In this document: positions 52,904 through 62,869 of the stretch, piece after piece | Layout: the number at the start of each line of letters is the position of its first letter | Numbering within the stretch: position 1 is the stretch's first letter | From: Foliamicus sp963666765 | Lineage (GTDB): Bacteria; Pseudomonadota; Gammaproteobacteria; Steroidobacterales; Foliamicaceae | NCBI GenBank assembly: GCA_963666765.1 | Contig: OY762933.1 | Coordinates: 992,001 to 1,056,000 of the forward strand | DNA length: 64,000 nt | Reading direction: 5' to 3' | Made by a program: the position numbers and the translations under genes | Notes under the pieces: model-generated | Databases searched by the model: none | Seen by the model: the letters and a program-made list of their open reading frames with translations, nothing else | What the model was told of the DNA's origin: nothing

Positions 52904-52907
<4 letters not shown>

Positions 52908-54109
52908 TTGGCGGCTAATTCTATGGGCGCGCAATCGTCAAGACTATCCAGCGCATGCCAGGGCGCCAGGGAGCCGCCACTTGCATTGTAAGCATCATCC
53001 CCACCGTAGGCGACGGCGATTTCGCAAGGAATGTCCGCTTGGTCGAAATGCCGGCGCGCGCGCCTGGGCTGGGTGAACATGCTTGGGTCGGGTGTCGTGG
53101 AGGACTTCGCCTCCAAAAGCAGCACGCCTTGCGGATACTCCACAACGAGATCGACCTCGCCAACATTCTTTTCGCGATAGAAATACAAGCCCCGAATTAG
53201 CGCAGGATCGCGCCGGGCTCGTTGCTTTACGATTTCCGAAACAACCCAGGTTTCAAAAATCGCGCCGCGAAGCGGGTGCAAACGAAGCTGTTCAGGGGAT
53301 TGAATGCCGAGCAGCCAGCAGGCCAGCCCGGTATCGTAGAAATAAAGTTTGGGTGTCTTTGTGAGGCGTTTCCTGATGTTGCGGAAATACGGCGGCAGTC
53401 GGAAGGTGATGTAACTCGCCTCAAGAACACTTAACCAGCTTCTGACCGTTTTCGGCGAGACCCCGCAATCGCCAGCCAGGTTTCCGATACTGAGCCTCTG
53501 CCCGGTGCGGCCGGCCGCAAGTTGGAGGAAGCGCTGGAAGGTAATCATGTTGCCGACATTCAGAACCTGGCGCACATCTCGTTCCAGGTAGGTCGCCGCA
53601 TACACTCCAAGCCATTCGGCGGGATTCAATTGGAGGTCAAAGATACGCGGGTATCCACCCGTAAAAAGCGCTTCTTCCAGTGTCTCCGGCGCTTTGGGAA
53701 AGCGCACCGCTTCGCGGCGCGACAGGGGCAGGAGATGGAAAATGCCGGTCCTGCCGGCAAGCGACTGGTTGACATGGGAAAGTAACGAGAGATTCTGCGA
53801 GCCTGTCAGGATCCAGCGACCGGGCGCGGCGTCAGCATCCACGATTCCCTGAAGGTAAGAAAGAAGATCAGGCGCTCGTTGTACTTCGTCGAGAATCGCT
53901 CCATCAGGATAGCCGCCGAGGAACCGCTTCGGATCCTCCAGGGCAAATTGCCGAATGCCCGGATCTTCCAGCGAGACGTAAGGGTGCCCGGCGAACAGTT
54001 GCTTGCAAAGCGTTGTCTTGCCGCTTTGGCGGGGACCTGTAATGGTGACCGCAGGCAACTGATTCGCGCATTCGATGACTTGCTTTGCAATGTCGCGAGT
54101 AATCTCCAT
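52904..54109 (-). CDS. AAA_14/DUF4143 ATPase
   Basis: 401 residues. AAA_14 core with Walker A GPRQSGKTT (residues 25-33), Walker B GAILDEVQRAPDLLSYLQ and sensor motif WILTGSQNLSLL; the C-terminal DUF4143 region (GAIFETWVVSEIVKQRAR, REKNVGEVDLVVE ... LLLEAKSS) holds a PD-(D/E)xK-like E-D-ExK pattern. Function in the family is unclear; many copies occur on mobile or accessory DNA. Here it is inserted between trxB and ftsK with its stop overlapping the ftsK start. Confidence 0.85.
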
Positions 54110-54170
54110 ACGAGGGAATATACTACAAATTTCCAGTCTAAACAGTAAGTGGACTTCTCATTCTGTCTGA

Positions 54171-54206
54171 ATTCCGGTGGTTGCCGATATTCCGGTGGTT
54201 GCCGAA
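54171..54206. repeat. 18-bp tandem repeat upstream of trxB
   Basis: ATTCCGGTGGTTGCCGAT then ATTCCGGTGGTTGCCGAA, 17 of 18 identical, in the divergent spacer between the AAA_14 gene and trxB. Function unknown. Confidence 0.8.
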
Positions 54207-54231
54207 TAGAAACCCGGATAAACTTGCCGCC

Positions 54232-55191
54232 GTGCCGAATTCCGTCAGTCGACTCCTCATTCTCGGATCCGGTCCCGCCGGCTATTCCGCGGCCGTGTAC
54301 GGGGCCCGCGCCAACATGTCGCCGGTGCTGATCACGGGCAGCGAACCGGGCGGGCAGTTGATGACCACCACCGACGTCGACAACTGGCCCGGCGGCCGCG
54401 AGGGTCTGCTCGGACCGCAGCTCATGGATGAGTTGCGCGAGCACGCCGAGCGCCTGGGCACCGAGATCATCTACGACCATATCGACGAGGTGGACCTGTC
54501 GCAGCGGCCGTTCACGCTCAAGGGCGGCCTCGACGCATACCGCGCCGAGTCGCTGATCATCGCCACCGGCGCCACGGCCCGCTACTTAGGGCTGGAGAGC
54601 GAGCAGAACTACCTCGGCAAGGGCGTGTCGGCCTGCGCTACCTGTGACGGTTTCTTTTTTCGGGACCGGCCCGTGGTCGTGGTCGGCGGCGGCAATACCG
54701 CGGTCGAGGAAGCGCTGTACCTTTCGAACATCTGCTCCAGCGTCACGCTGATCCACCGCCGCGACGCGCTGCGCGCCGAGAAAATGATGCAGCAGCAACT
54801 CTTCGAGCGCGCCGGCGACGACGGCCCGATCGACATCCGCTGGGACCGCGTTCTGGAGGAAGTCCTCGGCGACGGCGAGCAGGTTACCGGTGCGAGGATC
54901 AGGAGCACGAAGGAAAAAGGCCTGATCGAGGATATCAAGGTGGACGGCGTGTTCATCGCCATCGGGCACGATCCCGCCACGAGCCTGTTCGTGGACTCGC
55001 TCGACCACAAGGACGGCTACCTGATCACGCGCGGCGGCGATTCGGGCGGCTTCGCCGCCACCAGCGTGCCCGGCGTGTTCGCCGCGGGCGATGTGGCCGA
55101 TTCCGTCTACCGCCAGGCAATCACTTCCGCGGGCACCGGCTGCATGGCCGCGCTGGACGCGGAGAAGTTCTGCGACGCCAACCCCCTTTAG
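54232..55191 (+). CDS. trxB: Thioredoxin-disulfide reductase
   Basis: 319 residues from GTG 54232. FAD-binding GSGPAGYSAAVYGARANM, redox center CATCDGFFF (CxxC), NADPH-binding GGGNTAVEEALYLSN and the C-terminal ATSVPGVFAAGDVADSVYRQ. It reduces thioredoxin with NADPH in the cytoplasm. An in-frame ATG at 54181 adds 17 residues that lie in the tandem repeat and is less likely. Confidence 0.95.
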   Translation: MPNSVSRLLILGSGPAGYSAAVYGARANMSPVLITGSEPGGQLMTTTDVDNWPGGREGLLGPQLMDELREHAERLGTEIIYDHIDEVDLSQRPFTLKGGLDAYRAESLIIATGATARYLGLESEQNYLGKGVSACATCDGFFFRDRPVVVVGGGNTAVEEALYLSNICSSVTLIHRRDALRAEKMMQQQLFERAGDDGPIDIRWDRVLEEVLGDGEQVTGARIRSTKEKGLIEDIKVDGVFIAIGHDPATSLFVDSLDHKDGYLITRGGDSGGFAATSVPGVFAAGDVADSVYRQAITSAGTGCMAALDAEKFCDANPL

Positions 55192-55233
55192 CCGCGAGCG
55201 AGGGCGTCCCGCCCTCCAGTTAACCTATAGCGC

Positions 55234-56376
55234 ATGCGGATACAGGTGCTCGACAGCATCGGCGAGGTCGCGGCCGGCGAATGGAACGCGCTGGCCGGCG
55301 GCGCCCACCCGTTCCTGCGCCACGAGTTCCTGAACGCGCTGGAGGCCTCCGGCTGTGTTTCCGCTGAAACCGGCTGGCAGCCCTGCCACCTGTTGCTGCT
55401 CGACAAAAAGGACGCAACCGTCGGGGCCATGCCCCTGTATCTCAAGAACCACTCGCGCGGCGAGTTCGTGTTCGACTGGGCGTGGGCGGCGGCCTACCAG
55501 CGGGCCGGCTACGACTACTATCCCAAGCTGCTCAACGCCGTGCCGTTCACGCCGGTGGCCGGACCCCGCTTTCTGTGCGCCGGCAACGGCGGGCAACAGG
55601 TCGAGCGCCGATCGCTGCTGCTGGCCGGCACCGTAGAGCTGGCGCATCGGATGGAAGCCAGCTCCCTGCATTGCCTGTTCCCGTCCGCGCAGGATGCCGA
55701 GTGGATGGAAGAAAAAGGCATGATGCTCAGAACCGATTGCCAGTTTCACTGGAAAGACGACGGCTACGAGGATTTCTCGGACTACCTCGCGACCTTCAGC
55801 TCCGCCAAGCGCAAGAAGGTCAACCGCGAGCGCCGGCGCGTGCGCGAGGCGGGAATTGAATTTGAAACGCTAAACGGCGACTCGCTGACGCCGGAACTCT
55901 GGAAGACGCTGTACCCGCTGTACGCGGCGAGCTACCTCAAGCGTGGCCAGTACCCCTACCTGAACCGAGAGTTTTTCGAACTGGTTACGCGCGACATGCC
56001 GGCATCACTCGTTGTCTTCCTGGCGCGGCTCGACGGCGAGGAGGTCGCGCTGGCCATCTGTTTCCGCAGCGACACCGCGCTCTACGGACGTTACTGGGGC
56101 AGTACCGGCTACTACCACAGCCTGCATTTCGAGACCTGCTACTACCAGGGGATCGAATACTGCATCCGCGAGGGGCTCAGGCTCTTCGATCCCGGCGTGC
56201 AGGGCGAACACAAGCTGGCGCGCGGGTTCGCGCCGGAAACGTCATTCTCGACCCACTGGGTGCGCCACGAAGGGTTCGCCGACGCGCTGACCGGCTACCT
56301 GGCCAGCGAACGGGAGCAGGTGGCGCGCTACGTGGAAATCGCCGGCGAACACACGCCGTTCAAGCGCGCGTCCTAG
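55234..56376 (+). CDS. DUF482 (COG3146) GNAT-fold protein
   Basis: 380 residues. AGEWNALAGGAHPFLRHEFL, then DYLATFSSAKRKKVNRERRR and LGGYWG-like YGRYWGSTGYYHSLHFETCY are the marks of the DUF482 family of predicted peptidoglycan or FemAB-like GNAT proteins. Biochemical role unknown. Follows trxB by 42 bases in the same direction. Confidence 0.85.
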   Translation: MRIQVLDSIGEVAAGEWNALAGGAHPFLRHEFLNALEASGCVSAETGWQPCHLLLLDKKDATVGAMPLYLKNHSRGEFVFDWAWAAAYQRAGYDYYPKLLNAVPFTPVAGPRFLCAGNGGQQVERRSLLLAGTVELAHRMEASSLHCLFPSAQDAEWMEEKGMMLRTDCQFHWKDDGYEDFSDYLATFSSAKRKKVNRERRRVREAGIEFETLNGDSLTPELWKTLYPLYAASYLKRGQYPYLNREFFELVTRDMPASLVVFLARLDGEEVALAICFRSDTALYGRYWGSTGYYHSLHFETCYYQGIEYCIREGLRLFDPGVQGEHKLARGFAPETSFSTHWVRHEGFADALTGYLASEREQVARYVEIAGEHTPFKRAS

Positions 56377-56391
56377 CGAACTCCCGGGGCG

Positions 56392-57162
56392 CTATTCGCC
56401 GGCGGTGAACGAGTTGATGTAGGCGGTTACGTTCCGGATCGCATCGGGCGTGGGCAGGACCATCGCCATCGGGCGCATCTGCGTATCGAAGATGTTGCGC
56501 GGGTCGCTGCCGCGAATACCTGCGATGTAGTGCTCCATCTGCCGCACGGTGTACCAGTCATGCTGCCCAGCGACGGCCGGCGCGTTGAGCGCCTGGTTGC
56601 CCTCACCGTTCATGCCATGACAGGCAATGCAGGTCGCGTAGCCGATGGTTCCGGTAGCGAGATCGCCTTCGATCGTCGCCGGCGGGTTCGGCGGCGATAG
56701 CGTAAGCAGGTACGCCGCCAGGTCCTCAACGGCCTGGTCGTCGGCCAATGTCAGCGCGATGGCGCGCATCAGCGGCCCGTAAACGTCGTTCGACGCCTGG
56801 CTGCAGGCGCCGCCGGAGGGCAGTCCGCCCTCGAAATGAGTCGCCAGTTCGGCTTCGATCTCGGCGTAGTCGGGCGACTGGGCCTTGGCCCGCTCCAGGG
56901 TGCCGGCCACGTCGGCCACGTCGCAGTTGTCCCTGGCGCGCAACCCGGCCCGGAAATTCTTGAGGCTGGTGATCACGTACCAGTCTTCCTGGCCGCCGAT
57001 CTTCGGCGCGCCGTACTTCTCAAAACCCTCGCCCTGCTCGCCGTGGCATACGGCGCAGACTTCAAATTCGGCCTCGCCGCGCGCGGCGTCGCCGGCGGCG
57101 AAAGCGGTTCCCGCCGCGACCATGGCGGCGGCGCTGATCATCAAACACGCAAAGCGCTTCAT
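56392..57162 (-). CDS. Exported di-haem cytochrome c (c4-type)
   Basis: 256 residues from ATG 57162; signal peptide MKRFACLMISAAAMVAAGTA. Two CxxCH haem sites: CAVCHGEQGEGF and CIACHGMNGEGN, each in a c-type domain, with distal Met ligands probable in MRAIALTL and MRPMAMVL. c4 cytochromes carry electrons to terminal oxidases in the periplasm. Close to the coxBA locus and to another similar cytochrome at 58580-59233. Confidence 0.9.
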   Translation of the reverse strand: MKRFACLMISAAAMVAAGTAFAAGDAARGEAEFEVCAVCHGEQGEGFEKYGAPKIGGQEDWYVITSLKNFRAGLRARDNCDVADVAGTLERAKAQSPDYAEIEAELATHFEGGLPSGGACSQASNDVYGPLMRAIALTLADDQAVEDLAAYLLTLSPPNPPATIEGDLATGTIGYATCIACHGMNGEGNQALNAPAVAGQHDWYTVRQMEHYIAGIRGSDPRNIFDTQMRPMAMVLPTPDAIRNVTAYINSFTAGE

Positions 57163-57229
57163 ACTGTTCCTCTGCTTCACTGGCAAACAACCGGCGTATT
57201 TTATGCCGAACGGTAGGTACACTGCACGC

Positions 57230-57637
57230 GTGGAGTGCACACTTTTTTTCTGTCACCGGGCCGGTTCGGACGAGTCCGGCCAGCTCGAGGTCCGCGGCAT
57301 CTTCGACGAGCTTCGTGCGCCGTCGTTTCCCGCGCGCCAGCCGCACATGCGGCTTGCGGGGCTGGTGAGCTGGAACGACGGCGAGCGCGGGCGCGTGCCC
57401 TTCCTGATCGAGCTGCTGGATCCCGGCGACAAGGCTGTTTTCACCATCCAGGGCTTCAGCGAAGTCGAAGAGTCGCCCGGTTCCGCCGCACCGCCGAGGA
57501 CGCAGCTCAACCTGCCGCTGGAGGACGTGACGTTTCCGGAGCCGGGCCGCTACCGGGTCCGGCTGGAGGTTGACGGGACGCAGGTCTACGGACCTTCGCT
57601 CTACCTCGGCAAGGCGCACGAAAGCCCGGTCGAATGA
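57230..57637 (+). CDS. DUF6941-like protein
   Basis: 135 residues from GTG 57230 (VECTLFFCHRAGSDESGQLE). A beta-rich single domain: VRGIFDELRAPSFPARQPHM, LVSWNDGERGRVPFLIELLD, FPEPGRYRVRLEVDGTQVYG. This resembles DUF6941 proteins; function unknown. The stop overlaps the next ATG (ATGA). Divergent from the cytochrome with a 67-bp spacer. Confidence 0.65.
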   Translation: MECTLFFCHRAGSDESGQLEVRGIFDELRAPSFPARQPHMRLAGLVSWNDGERGRVPFLIELLDPGDKAVFTIQGFSEVEESPGSAAPPRTQLNLPLEDVTFPEPGRYRVRLEVDGTQVYGPSLYLGKAHESPVE

Positions 57638-58578
57638 CGGACGTTCCCTACTTTGATGCGGACACGGTGCGCCGCGTCTTGCGCATGGGCGCCTGCATCG
57701 ATCTGATGGCGGACACGCAGGCGGCGATAAGCCGCGGCGAGATCACTCCGCCGCTGCGGTCCTTTGTTCCTGTCGCCGGCGGCAAGGGCGGCATGGGGAT
57801 CATGCCCGGCGACGCCCCTTGCGCGTTCGGGGCCAAGCTCGTGAGCCTCTTCGCGGGCAACCCCGCCCGCGGGCTGCCCATGATCCAGGGTTGCATCCTG
57901 CTCTTCGACCGCGAAACAGGCGCGCCGGCCGCGCTGGTGGAAGGCGCTTCGGTAACCGCGATTCGAACGGCTGCGGCCAGCGGGGCCGCCACGCGCGCGC
58001 TGGCCCGCGAGGACGCTGCCGTGCTCGCGCTGGTCGGCTACGGCGTGCAGGCCGAAACGCACCTGGAAGCGATGCGATGCGTGCGGCCGGTGCGCGAAGT
58101 TCGCGTGTGGGGGCCGAGCATGGAGAAAGCCGGCCGCTTCGCCACCGCCCACACAGACGATGACGTGACGGTATCCGCGGTTGAGACGGCACGTGATGCG
58201 GTGAGCGGCGCGGACCTCGTCTGCGGGGTGAGCGCCGCGGGCGAGCCGGTCATCGAGGGCCGCTGGCTGGCAGAAGGCTGTCACGTCAACCTGGTGGGAT
58301 CGCATTCGCCCACGACGCGGGAGGCCGACGGCGAGACGATGGGTCGCGCGCGCGTGTTTACGGAAATCACGGACTTCGCCATGAAGGAGGCCGGCGACAT
58401 CCTGCTGGCCATCCAGGAGGGATGTCTTGCCGAAGGCGACCTGGCCGGCGAAATCGGCGCGGTGATCGACGGCGCCATCGAGGGGCGCCGCGGCGAAGAC
58501 GAGATTACGCTCTACAAGAGCCTGGGCAACGTGGCCCAGGACCTGGCCGCCGCCCACTACATCGCGGAAAATTCTTGA
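57634..58578 (+). CDS. Ornithine cyclodeaminase/mu-crystallin family protein
   Basis: 314 residues, typical length. GAKLVSLFAGNPARGLPMIQ and GASVTAIRTAAASGAATRAL (Arg and Thr contacts), then the Rossmann GYGVQAETHLEAMRCV and VNLVGSHSPTTREADGET. Family reactions include ornithine cyclodeamination, ketimine reduction and alanine dehydrogenase; which one applies cannot be told. Coupled to the DUF6941-like gene by ATGA. Confidence 0.88.
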   Translation: MTDVPYFDADTVRRVLRMGACIDLMADTQAAISRGEITPPLRSFVPVAGGKGGMGIMPGDAPCAFGAKLVSLFAGNPARGLPMIQGCILLFDRETGAPAALVEGASVTAIRTAAASGAATRALAREDAAVLALVGYGVQAETHLEAMRCVRPVREVRVWGPSMEKAGRFATAHTDDDVTVSAVETARDAVSGADLVCGVSAAGEPVIEGRWLAEGCHVNLVGSHSPTTREADGETMGRARVFTEITDFAMKEAGDILLAIQEGCLAEGDLAGEIGAVIDGAIEGRRGEDEITLYKSLGNVAQDLAAAHYIAENS

Positions 58579-58579
58579 G

Positions 58580-59233
58580 TCAGTCGGGCTGGTCGGTGAA
58601 CTTGAACGTGGCGATGTACGCGATCACGTCCTTGCGCTTCTGCTCGGTGTCGAGCACCTGCGCCATGTAGCGCATCTGCGTCCCGTAGATGTCATCGGGC
58701 TGCTGGCCGCGGGCGCCGCTTAAGAAATCGTCGAGTTGCCGCAGCAGATACCAGTCGAACTGGTTTGAGATCCGCGGCGATCCCAGCAGCGTCGAGCCCT
58801 CGCCGTTCGGTCCGTGACAGGCGATGCAGGTCTCTTCGTAAATCTTGCGCCCTTCCTCCGGGTCGCCGTCCACGGTCACGGGCAGCGTCGGCGGTTCCAG
58901 CGAATGCATGTAGGCCGCCATGTCGATGATCGACTGCTCGTCCGGCACCTGGGCGATGGCCATGTTCTTCATCTGGTTGCCGTAGATGTCTTCCAGGGGC
59001 CCCCAGTAGCCGCGCAGATTCTCACGGTAATTGACAAGCTGCCGCTCGACATACCAGATGTCCTGCTTGCCGGCCGCCGGCGTGTTGAGCAGCGCGTTGC
59101 CTTCGCCGGCCTGGCCGTGGCAGGTGCCGCAGAAGAAATACAACTGCGCGCCGCGCTCGAGATCGGGCTCGTCGGCGGAGGACAGAAGCGGAACGGCGAA
59201 AGCCAGCAGGCCAATCAGAGCGATTCTTTTCAT
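58580..59233 (-). CDS. Exported di-haem cytochrome c
   Basis: 217 residues from ATG 59233; signal peptide MKRIALIGLLAFAVPLLSSA. Haem motifs CGTCHGQAGEGN and CIACHGPNGEGS, with MKNMAIAQV and MRYMAQVL likely carrying axial Met. Each half resembles a c4 domain. Probably a periplasmic electron carrier, paralogous to the one at 56392-57162. It is convergent with the OCD gene. Confidence 0.9.
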   Translation of the reverse strand: MKRIALIGLLAFAVPLLSSADEPDLERGAQLYFFCGTCHGQAGEGNALLNTPAAGKQDIWYVERQLVNYRENLRGYWGPLEDIYGNQMKNMAIAQVPDEQSIIDMAAYMHSLEPPTLPVTVDGDPEEGRKIYEETCIACHGPNGEGSTLLGSPRISNQFDWYLLRQLDDFLSGARGQQPDDIYGTQMRYMAQVLDTEQKRKDVIAYIATFKFTDQPD

Positions 59234-59330
59234 CGATAAGAAGCGATTTCGGTGCACTTCGGGCAACAGGCGCGAACTGTACCAAAAGCCGCGCGCGATG
59301 CAAAGAGTTTGCGTGCGGCAGGAGCACGGC

Positions 59331-61361
59331 CTAGTCGCCCGATTCGCCCTCATACCGCTTGAACCACTCCAGAATCGCGCTGACCTTGGCCAGCAACTGG
59401 CTGGGCCGTGCGGCGATGCTGTGCGAGGCGCCCGGCAGCCGCACCAGCGCCGTCTCAACACCGCGCAGCTTGAGCGCCTGGTAATACTGCTCCGATTCCC
59501 ACATGGGCGTGCGCCAGTCCTCTTCGCCGGTCAGGAGCATGGTCGGCGTCGCGACTTCGCCGGCCAGCGACAGCGGCGAGCGCTCCCAGTAGCCCATGGG
59601 GTCGTCCCAGGGCAGGGCCGGGAACCAGTACTTGGAGAAAATCGGCGCGTAGTCGGCGCTCAGGGCAAAGCTGATCCAGTTGATCACTGGCTTGGCCACG
59701 ACCGCCGCCCTGAAACGGTCGGTCTTGCCCACAATCCAGGCGGTGAGCACGCCGCCGCCGCTTCCGCCCGTCACGTAGAGCCGATCGGGGTCGATCGCGC
59801 CGCGTTCGATGATAGCGTCCACGGCCGACATCAAATCGTCGTAGTCCTCGCTGGGATAGTTGTGATGGATGTAGCCGCCGAAGGCGTCTCCGTAGCTGAT
59901 GCTTCCCCGCGGATTGGCGTACACCACGACATAGCCGGCGGCGGCGAAAAGCTGCACTTCCACCGAGAAATGCGGACCGTAGGCGGCGTGGGGGCCGCCG
60001 TGTATCTCGAGCACCAGCGGGTATTTCTTCGCCGGATCGAAGCCAGGCGGCCAGACCACCCAGGCCTGTATGTCCTTGCCGTCGAAACTTGACCGGTACC
60101 AGAACTCCTCCACCTGCCCCAGCTCGCGGTAGTCGAGCAGGTTGGCGTTGAGCCGGGTCAGCCGGCGCGGCTCGTCTGTGCCGCGGCCGACGGCGATATC
60201 GGCGGGTGAAAGGGAGTCGCCGCGGGTAATCGCGTAGGTATCGTTGCCGCCCAGGGAAAACTGCGCGCCGGTGTAGGGACGGGTCAGCGCCAGGCCGCCC
60301 AGCTCGCCGGTGACATCGGTGAGCCTGCCGCGCAAATCCACGTGGGCCAGCCGGGTCAGCCCCTTGTCTTCGTAGGCGAAATAAAGGCCCTCGCCGTCGG
60401 CGGACCACCGCGGCCGCGAGACATCACGGTCGAGGTCCGGCAGCAGTTCGCGCCGCCCGCCGCCGTCAATGTTCATCGTATAAAGGCGCGTGACCTGGTA
60501 GCTGCGCACCCGGTCGTCATAACCGGTCCACGCCAACATCTTCCCGTCCGGCGAAACGGCCACGGAATTGTCCGGCCCGTCGCGGTCGGTCAGGGCCTCG
60601 ACATCGCCGCCGTCCAGGCCGACCCGGTAGATCTCGGTGTTGGACGGGTTGAGTTCGGCGTCTTCGTTGCGGTTGCCGGAGAAATAGAGGCTTGAGCTGT
60701 CGGGCGACCAGGCGATCGAGCCGCCGTCGTGGTAATCGCCCGAGGTCAGCTGCCTGGGCGCGCCGCCCTGCGCCGAGACGACGAAGAGATGCGTGTATCC
60801 GTGCGGCAGGCGCCCTGCCCCGTCCGCCCGGTAAATGGCGCGCTGCACGACTTCCGCGGGTTGGGCCCAGTTCGCGCCCTTGGGCTTGGCGAGCAGCGAG
60901 CCCATCGTGGGAGGCTTGGAGGGCACCAGCAGGGCGAACGCCAGCCATTGGCCGTCGGGCGACCAGGCGAGATTGCGGGGCGCGCGGTCCAGCCTCGTGA
61001 CCTGCAGCGTCTCGCCGCTGCTCATCCAGCGTACGAAAATCTGCACGCCGCGACCGTCGCTGGAAAGATAGGCCACGCGTTCGTTGTCGGGGGCGATGCG
61101 CGCGCCTCTGTCGTTTACAGCCCCGGTGGTGAGCGGCCGCGCGTTTTGCCCGTCGATGTCGATACGCCACAGGTTGGACCGGCGCCGGTCCTCCATGATG
61201 TCCATGAAGTTGCGCGTGTAGACCACGAAGGAGCCGTCGGGACTCACCTGCGGGTTGCTGGCGTAGGCCAGCGAGAACACGTCCTCGGGCGCGAAGCTGG
61301 GCTTGCCGGCCCCGAGGGCCGGCGCGACGAGAAGCAGGAGCAGGGCGATGCGTAGTTTCAT
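59331..61361 (-). CDS. Exported S9 family prolyl oligopeptidase-like peptidase
   Basis: 676 residues from ATG 61361; signal peptide MKLRIALLLLLVAPALGAG. An N-terminal beta-propeller (repeated SPDGQWLAF, SPDSSSLYFSGN, SPDGKMLAWTG) is followed by an alpha/beta-hydrolase domain with nucleophile GGSGGGVLTAWI (GxSxGG), probable Asp in LTGEEDWRTPMWES and His in GASHSIA. It likely cleaves peptides in the periplasm. Confidence 0.92.
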   Translation of the reverse strand: MKLRIALLLLLVAPALGAGKPSFAPEDVFSLAYASNPQVSPDGSFVVYTRNFMDIMEDRRRSNLWRIDIDGQNARPLTTGAVNDRGARIAPDNERVAYLSSDGRGVQIFVRWMSSGETLQVTRLDRAPRNLAWSPDGQWLAFALLVPSKPPTMGSLLAKPKGANWAQPAEVVQRAIYRADGAGRLPHGYTHLFVVSAQGGAPRQLTSGDYHDGGSIAWSPDSSSLYFSGNRNEDAELNPSNTEIYRVGLDGGDVEALTDRDGPDNSVAVSPDGKMLAWTGYDDRVRSYQVTRLYTMNIDGGGRRELLPDLDRDVSRPRWSADGEGLYFAYEDKGLTRLAHVDLRGRLTDVTGELGGLALTRPYTGAQFSLGGNDTYAITRGDSLSPADIAVGRGTDEPRRLTRLNANLLDYRELGQVEEFWYRSSFDGKDIQAWVVWPPGFDPAKKYPLVLEIHGGPHAAYGPHFSVEVQLFAAAGYVVVYANPRGSISYGDAFGGYIHHNYPSEDYDDLMSAVDAIIERGAIDPDRLYVTGGSGGGVLTAWIVGKTDRFRAAVVAKPVINWISFALSADYAPIFSKYWFPALPWDDPMGYWERSPLSLAGEVATPTMLLTGEEDWRTPMWESEQYYQALKLRGVETALVRLPGASHSIAARPSQLLAKVSAILEWFKRYEGESGD

Positions 61362-61447
61362 GTTCGTTTTTCGGTCGTGCGGGGGCCGAAAGGATAGTGC
61401 ATCGGGTGGAGGGCGGGACGCCCTCCCTCCTTTACAATTGCGATTCG

Positions 61448-61972
61448 ATGAAGAGTGGTGACTCACGACGGGGGCGGGGGCACCCTCGCTCCAAGGATTA
61501 CCGAATCGTAATCCGCCCCAACAGCAATTTCACCGGCCGCGGCGCGTTCTGGCTGTTCGTCGCGATGACGCTTCCGGTGCTGGGAATTGCCGTGGCCTGG
61601 GCGCTTCGGGGCTACTGGCTGATCCTGCCTTTCGCCGGCCTGGAACTGGCCGTTCTGGGCGCCGCGCTGGCCATTACCGTGCGTCGCGGCCACTATCGCG
61701 AGACCGTCCGTTTCGGCAAACGCCACGTGCACGTGCGCAGGGGTTATGCCGGCCGTCAGGAGCATGTAGAATTCCCCCGGCCTTGGACCCGAGCCTGGAT
61801 CGAACCGGGTGCGAGTCCTGCCTTGCCTGGGCGCCTTTTTTTGGGAGCCGGCGGCACGTCCTGTGAGTTGGCTGCCTGCCTGACGGAGGAAGAAAGGCAA
61901 TCGTTGTGCCGGCGTTTGCGCGAATTGACGCGCTTGCCGGTTGCCACGGAAGAAAAAGGAGCAACTGTTTGA
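61448..61972 (+). CDS. DUF2244 membrane protein
   Basis: 174 residues from ATG 61448. DYRIVIRPNSNFTGRGAFWL, then two TM helices (WLFVAMTLPVLGIAVAWALR and LILPFAGLELAVLGAALAIT) and a C-terminal domain with RETVRFGKRHVHVRRGYAG. DUF2244 proteins usually precede coxB, as here; the function is unknown, perhaps oxidase biogenesis. TGATG overlap with coxB. Confidence 0.88.
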   Translation: MKSGDSRRGRGHPRSKDYRIVIRPNSNFTGRGAFWLFVAMTLPVLGIAVAWALRGYWLILPFAGLELAVLGAALAITVRRGHYRETVRFGKRHVHVRRGYAGRQEHVEFPRPWTRAWIEPGASPALPGRLFLGAGGTSCELAACLTEEERQSLCRRLRELTRLPVATEEKGATV

Positions 61973-62853
61973 TGAATTGCAGCAAGGCACACGGCCGCTG
62001 GCTGTTCCTGGGAATCGCCGCGGTCGCGCTGGCCATGGCCGGACCGGCGGCCGCGGATTGGGCCCTGGACTTCCCCGCCAGCGCCACGGAACTCGGAAAC
62101 AAGGTGCGCGGCCTGCACCACATGGCCCTGATCATTTGCGTGGTCATGGGCATCATCGTGTTCGGGGCGCTCGGCTATTCGCTGGTCAAGTTCCGCAAGT
62201 CGCAGGGCGCGCAGGCCGCGAAGTTCAGCCACAGCACCAAGGCCGAGATCATCTGGACCGTCATCCCGGTCCTGATCCTGGTCGGCCTGGCGATCCCCAC
62301 CGCCCGGGTGCTGATCGAGATGGAGGACACGCAGGCAGCGGACCTCAGGATCAAGGTCACCGGCTACCAGTGGAAATGGCGCTACGAGTACCTGGACCAC
62401 GGCATCAGCTTCTTCAGCAACATCGACGACGCCAGCAACGCCGCGTCGATACGGGGCGCGGGCCTTGAATTGCACGAGCACTACCTGCGCGACGTCGACA
62501 AGCCGATGGTGGTGCCGGTGGGCAAGAAGGTGAAGCTGCAGCTCACTTCCAACGACGTCATCCACGCCTGGTGGGTGCCGGAGTTCTACGTCAAGCGCGA
62601 CGCGGTGCCCGGCACGATCAACGAAACCTGGTTCAAGGCCGAGAAGCCGGGAACCTACCGCGGCCAGTGCGCGGAGCTGTGCGGGCGCGGACACGGGTTC
62701 ATGCCCATCGTGGTCGAGGTCCTGCCGCAGGACGAATTCGACGCATGGGTGGCCGGGCTGACGGCGCCGGCCGAACCCGAGCCGGAGCCCGAAGCCGAAG
62801 CCGCCATCAGCCAGGCATCGACCGCCGCAGCCGGCGGCGCATCCGCCCGATAA
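61972..62853 (+). CDS. coxB: Cytochrome c oxidase subunit II
   Basis: 293 residues from ATG 61972. N-terminal signal, two TM helices (HHMALIICVVMGIIVFGALG; IIWTVIPVLILVGLAIPTAR) and the CuA domain: VIHAWWVPEFYVKRDAVPGT (His), YRGQCAELCGRGHGFMPIVV (CxxxCxxxHxxM). It receives electrons from cytochrome c for the aa3-type oxidase. An Ala/Glu/Pro-rich C-tail follows (EPEPEPEAEAAISQ). Confidence 0.96.
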   Translation: MNCSKAHGRWLFLGIAAVALAMAGPAAADWALDFPASATELGNKVRGLHHMALIICVVMGIIVFGALGYSLVKFRKSQGAQAAKFSHSTKAEIIWTVIPVLILVGLAIPTARVLIEMEDTQAADLRIKVTGYQWKWRYEYLDHGISFFSNIDDASNAASIRGAGLELHEHYLRDVDKPMVVPVGKKVKLQLTSNDVIHAWWVPEFYVKRDAVPGTINETWFKAEKPGTYRGQCAELCGRGHGFMPIVVEVLPQDEFDAWVAGLTAPAEPEPEPEAEAAISQASTAAAGGASAR

Positions 62854-62869
62854 CCCAGGGTAAGCGAAC

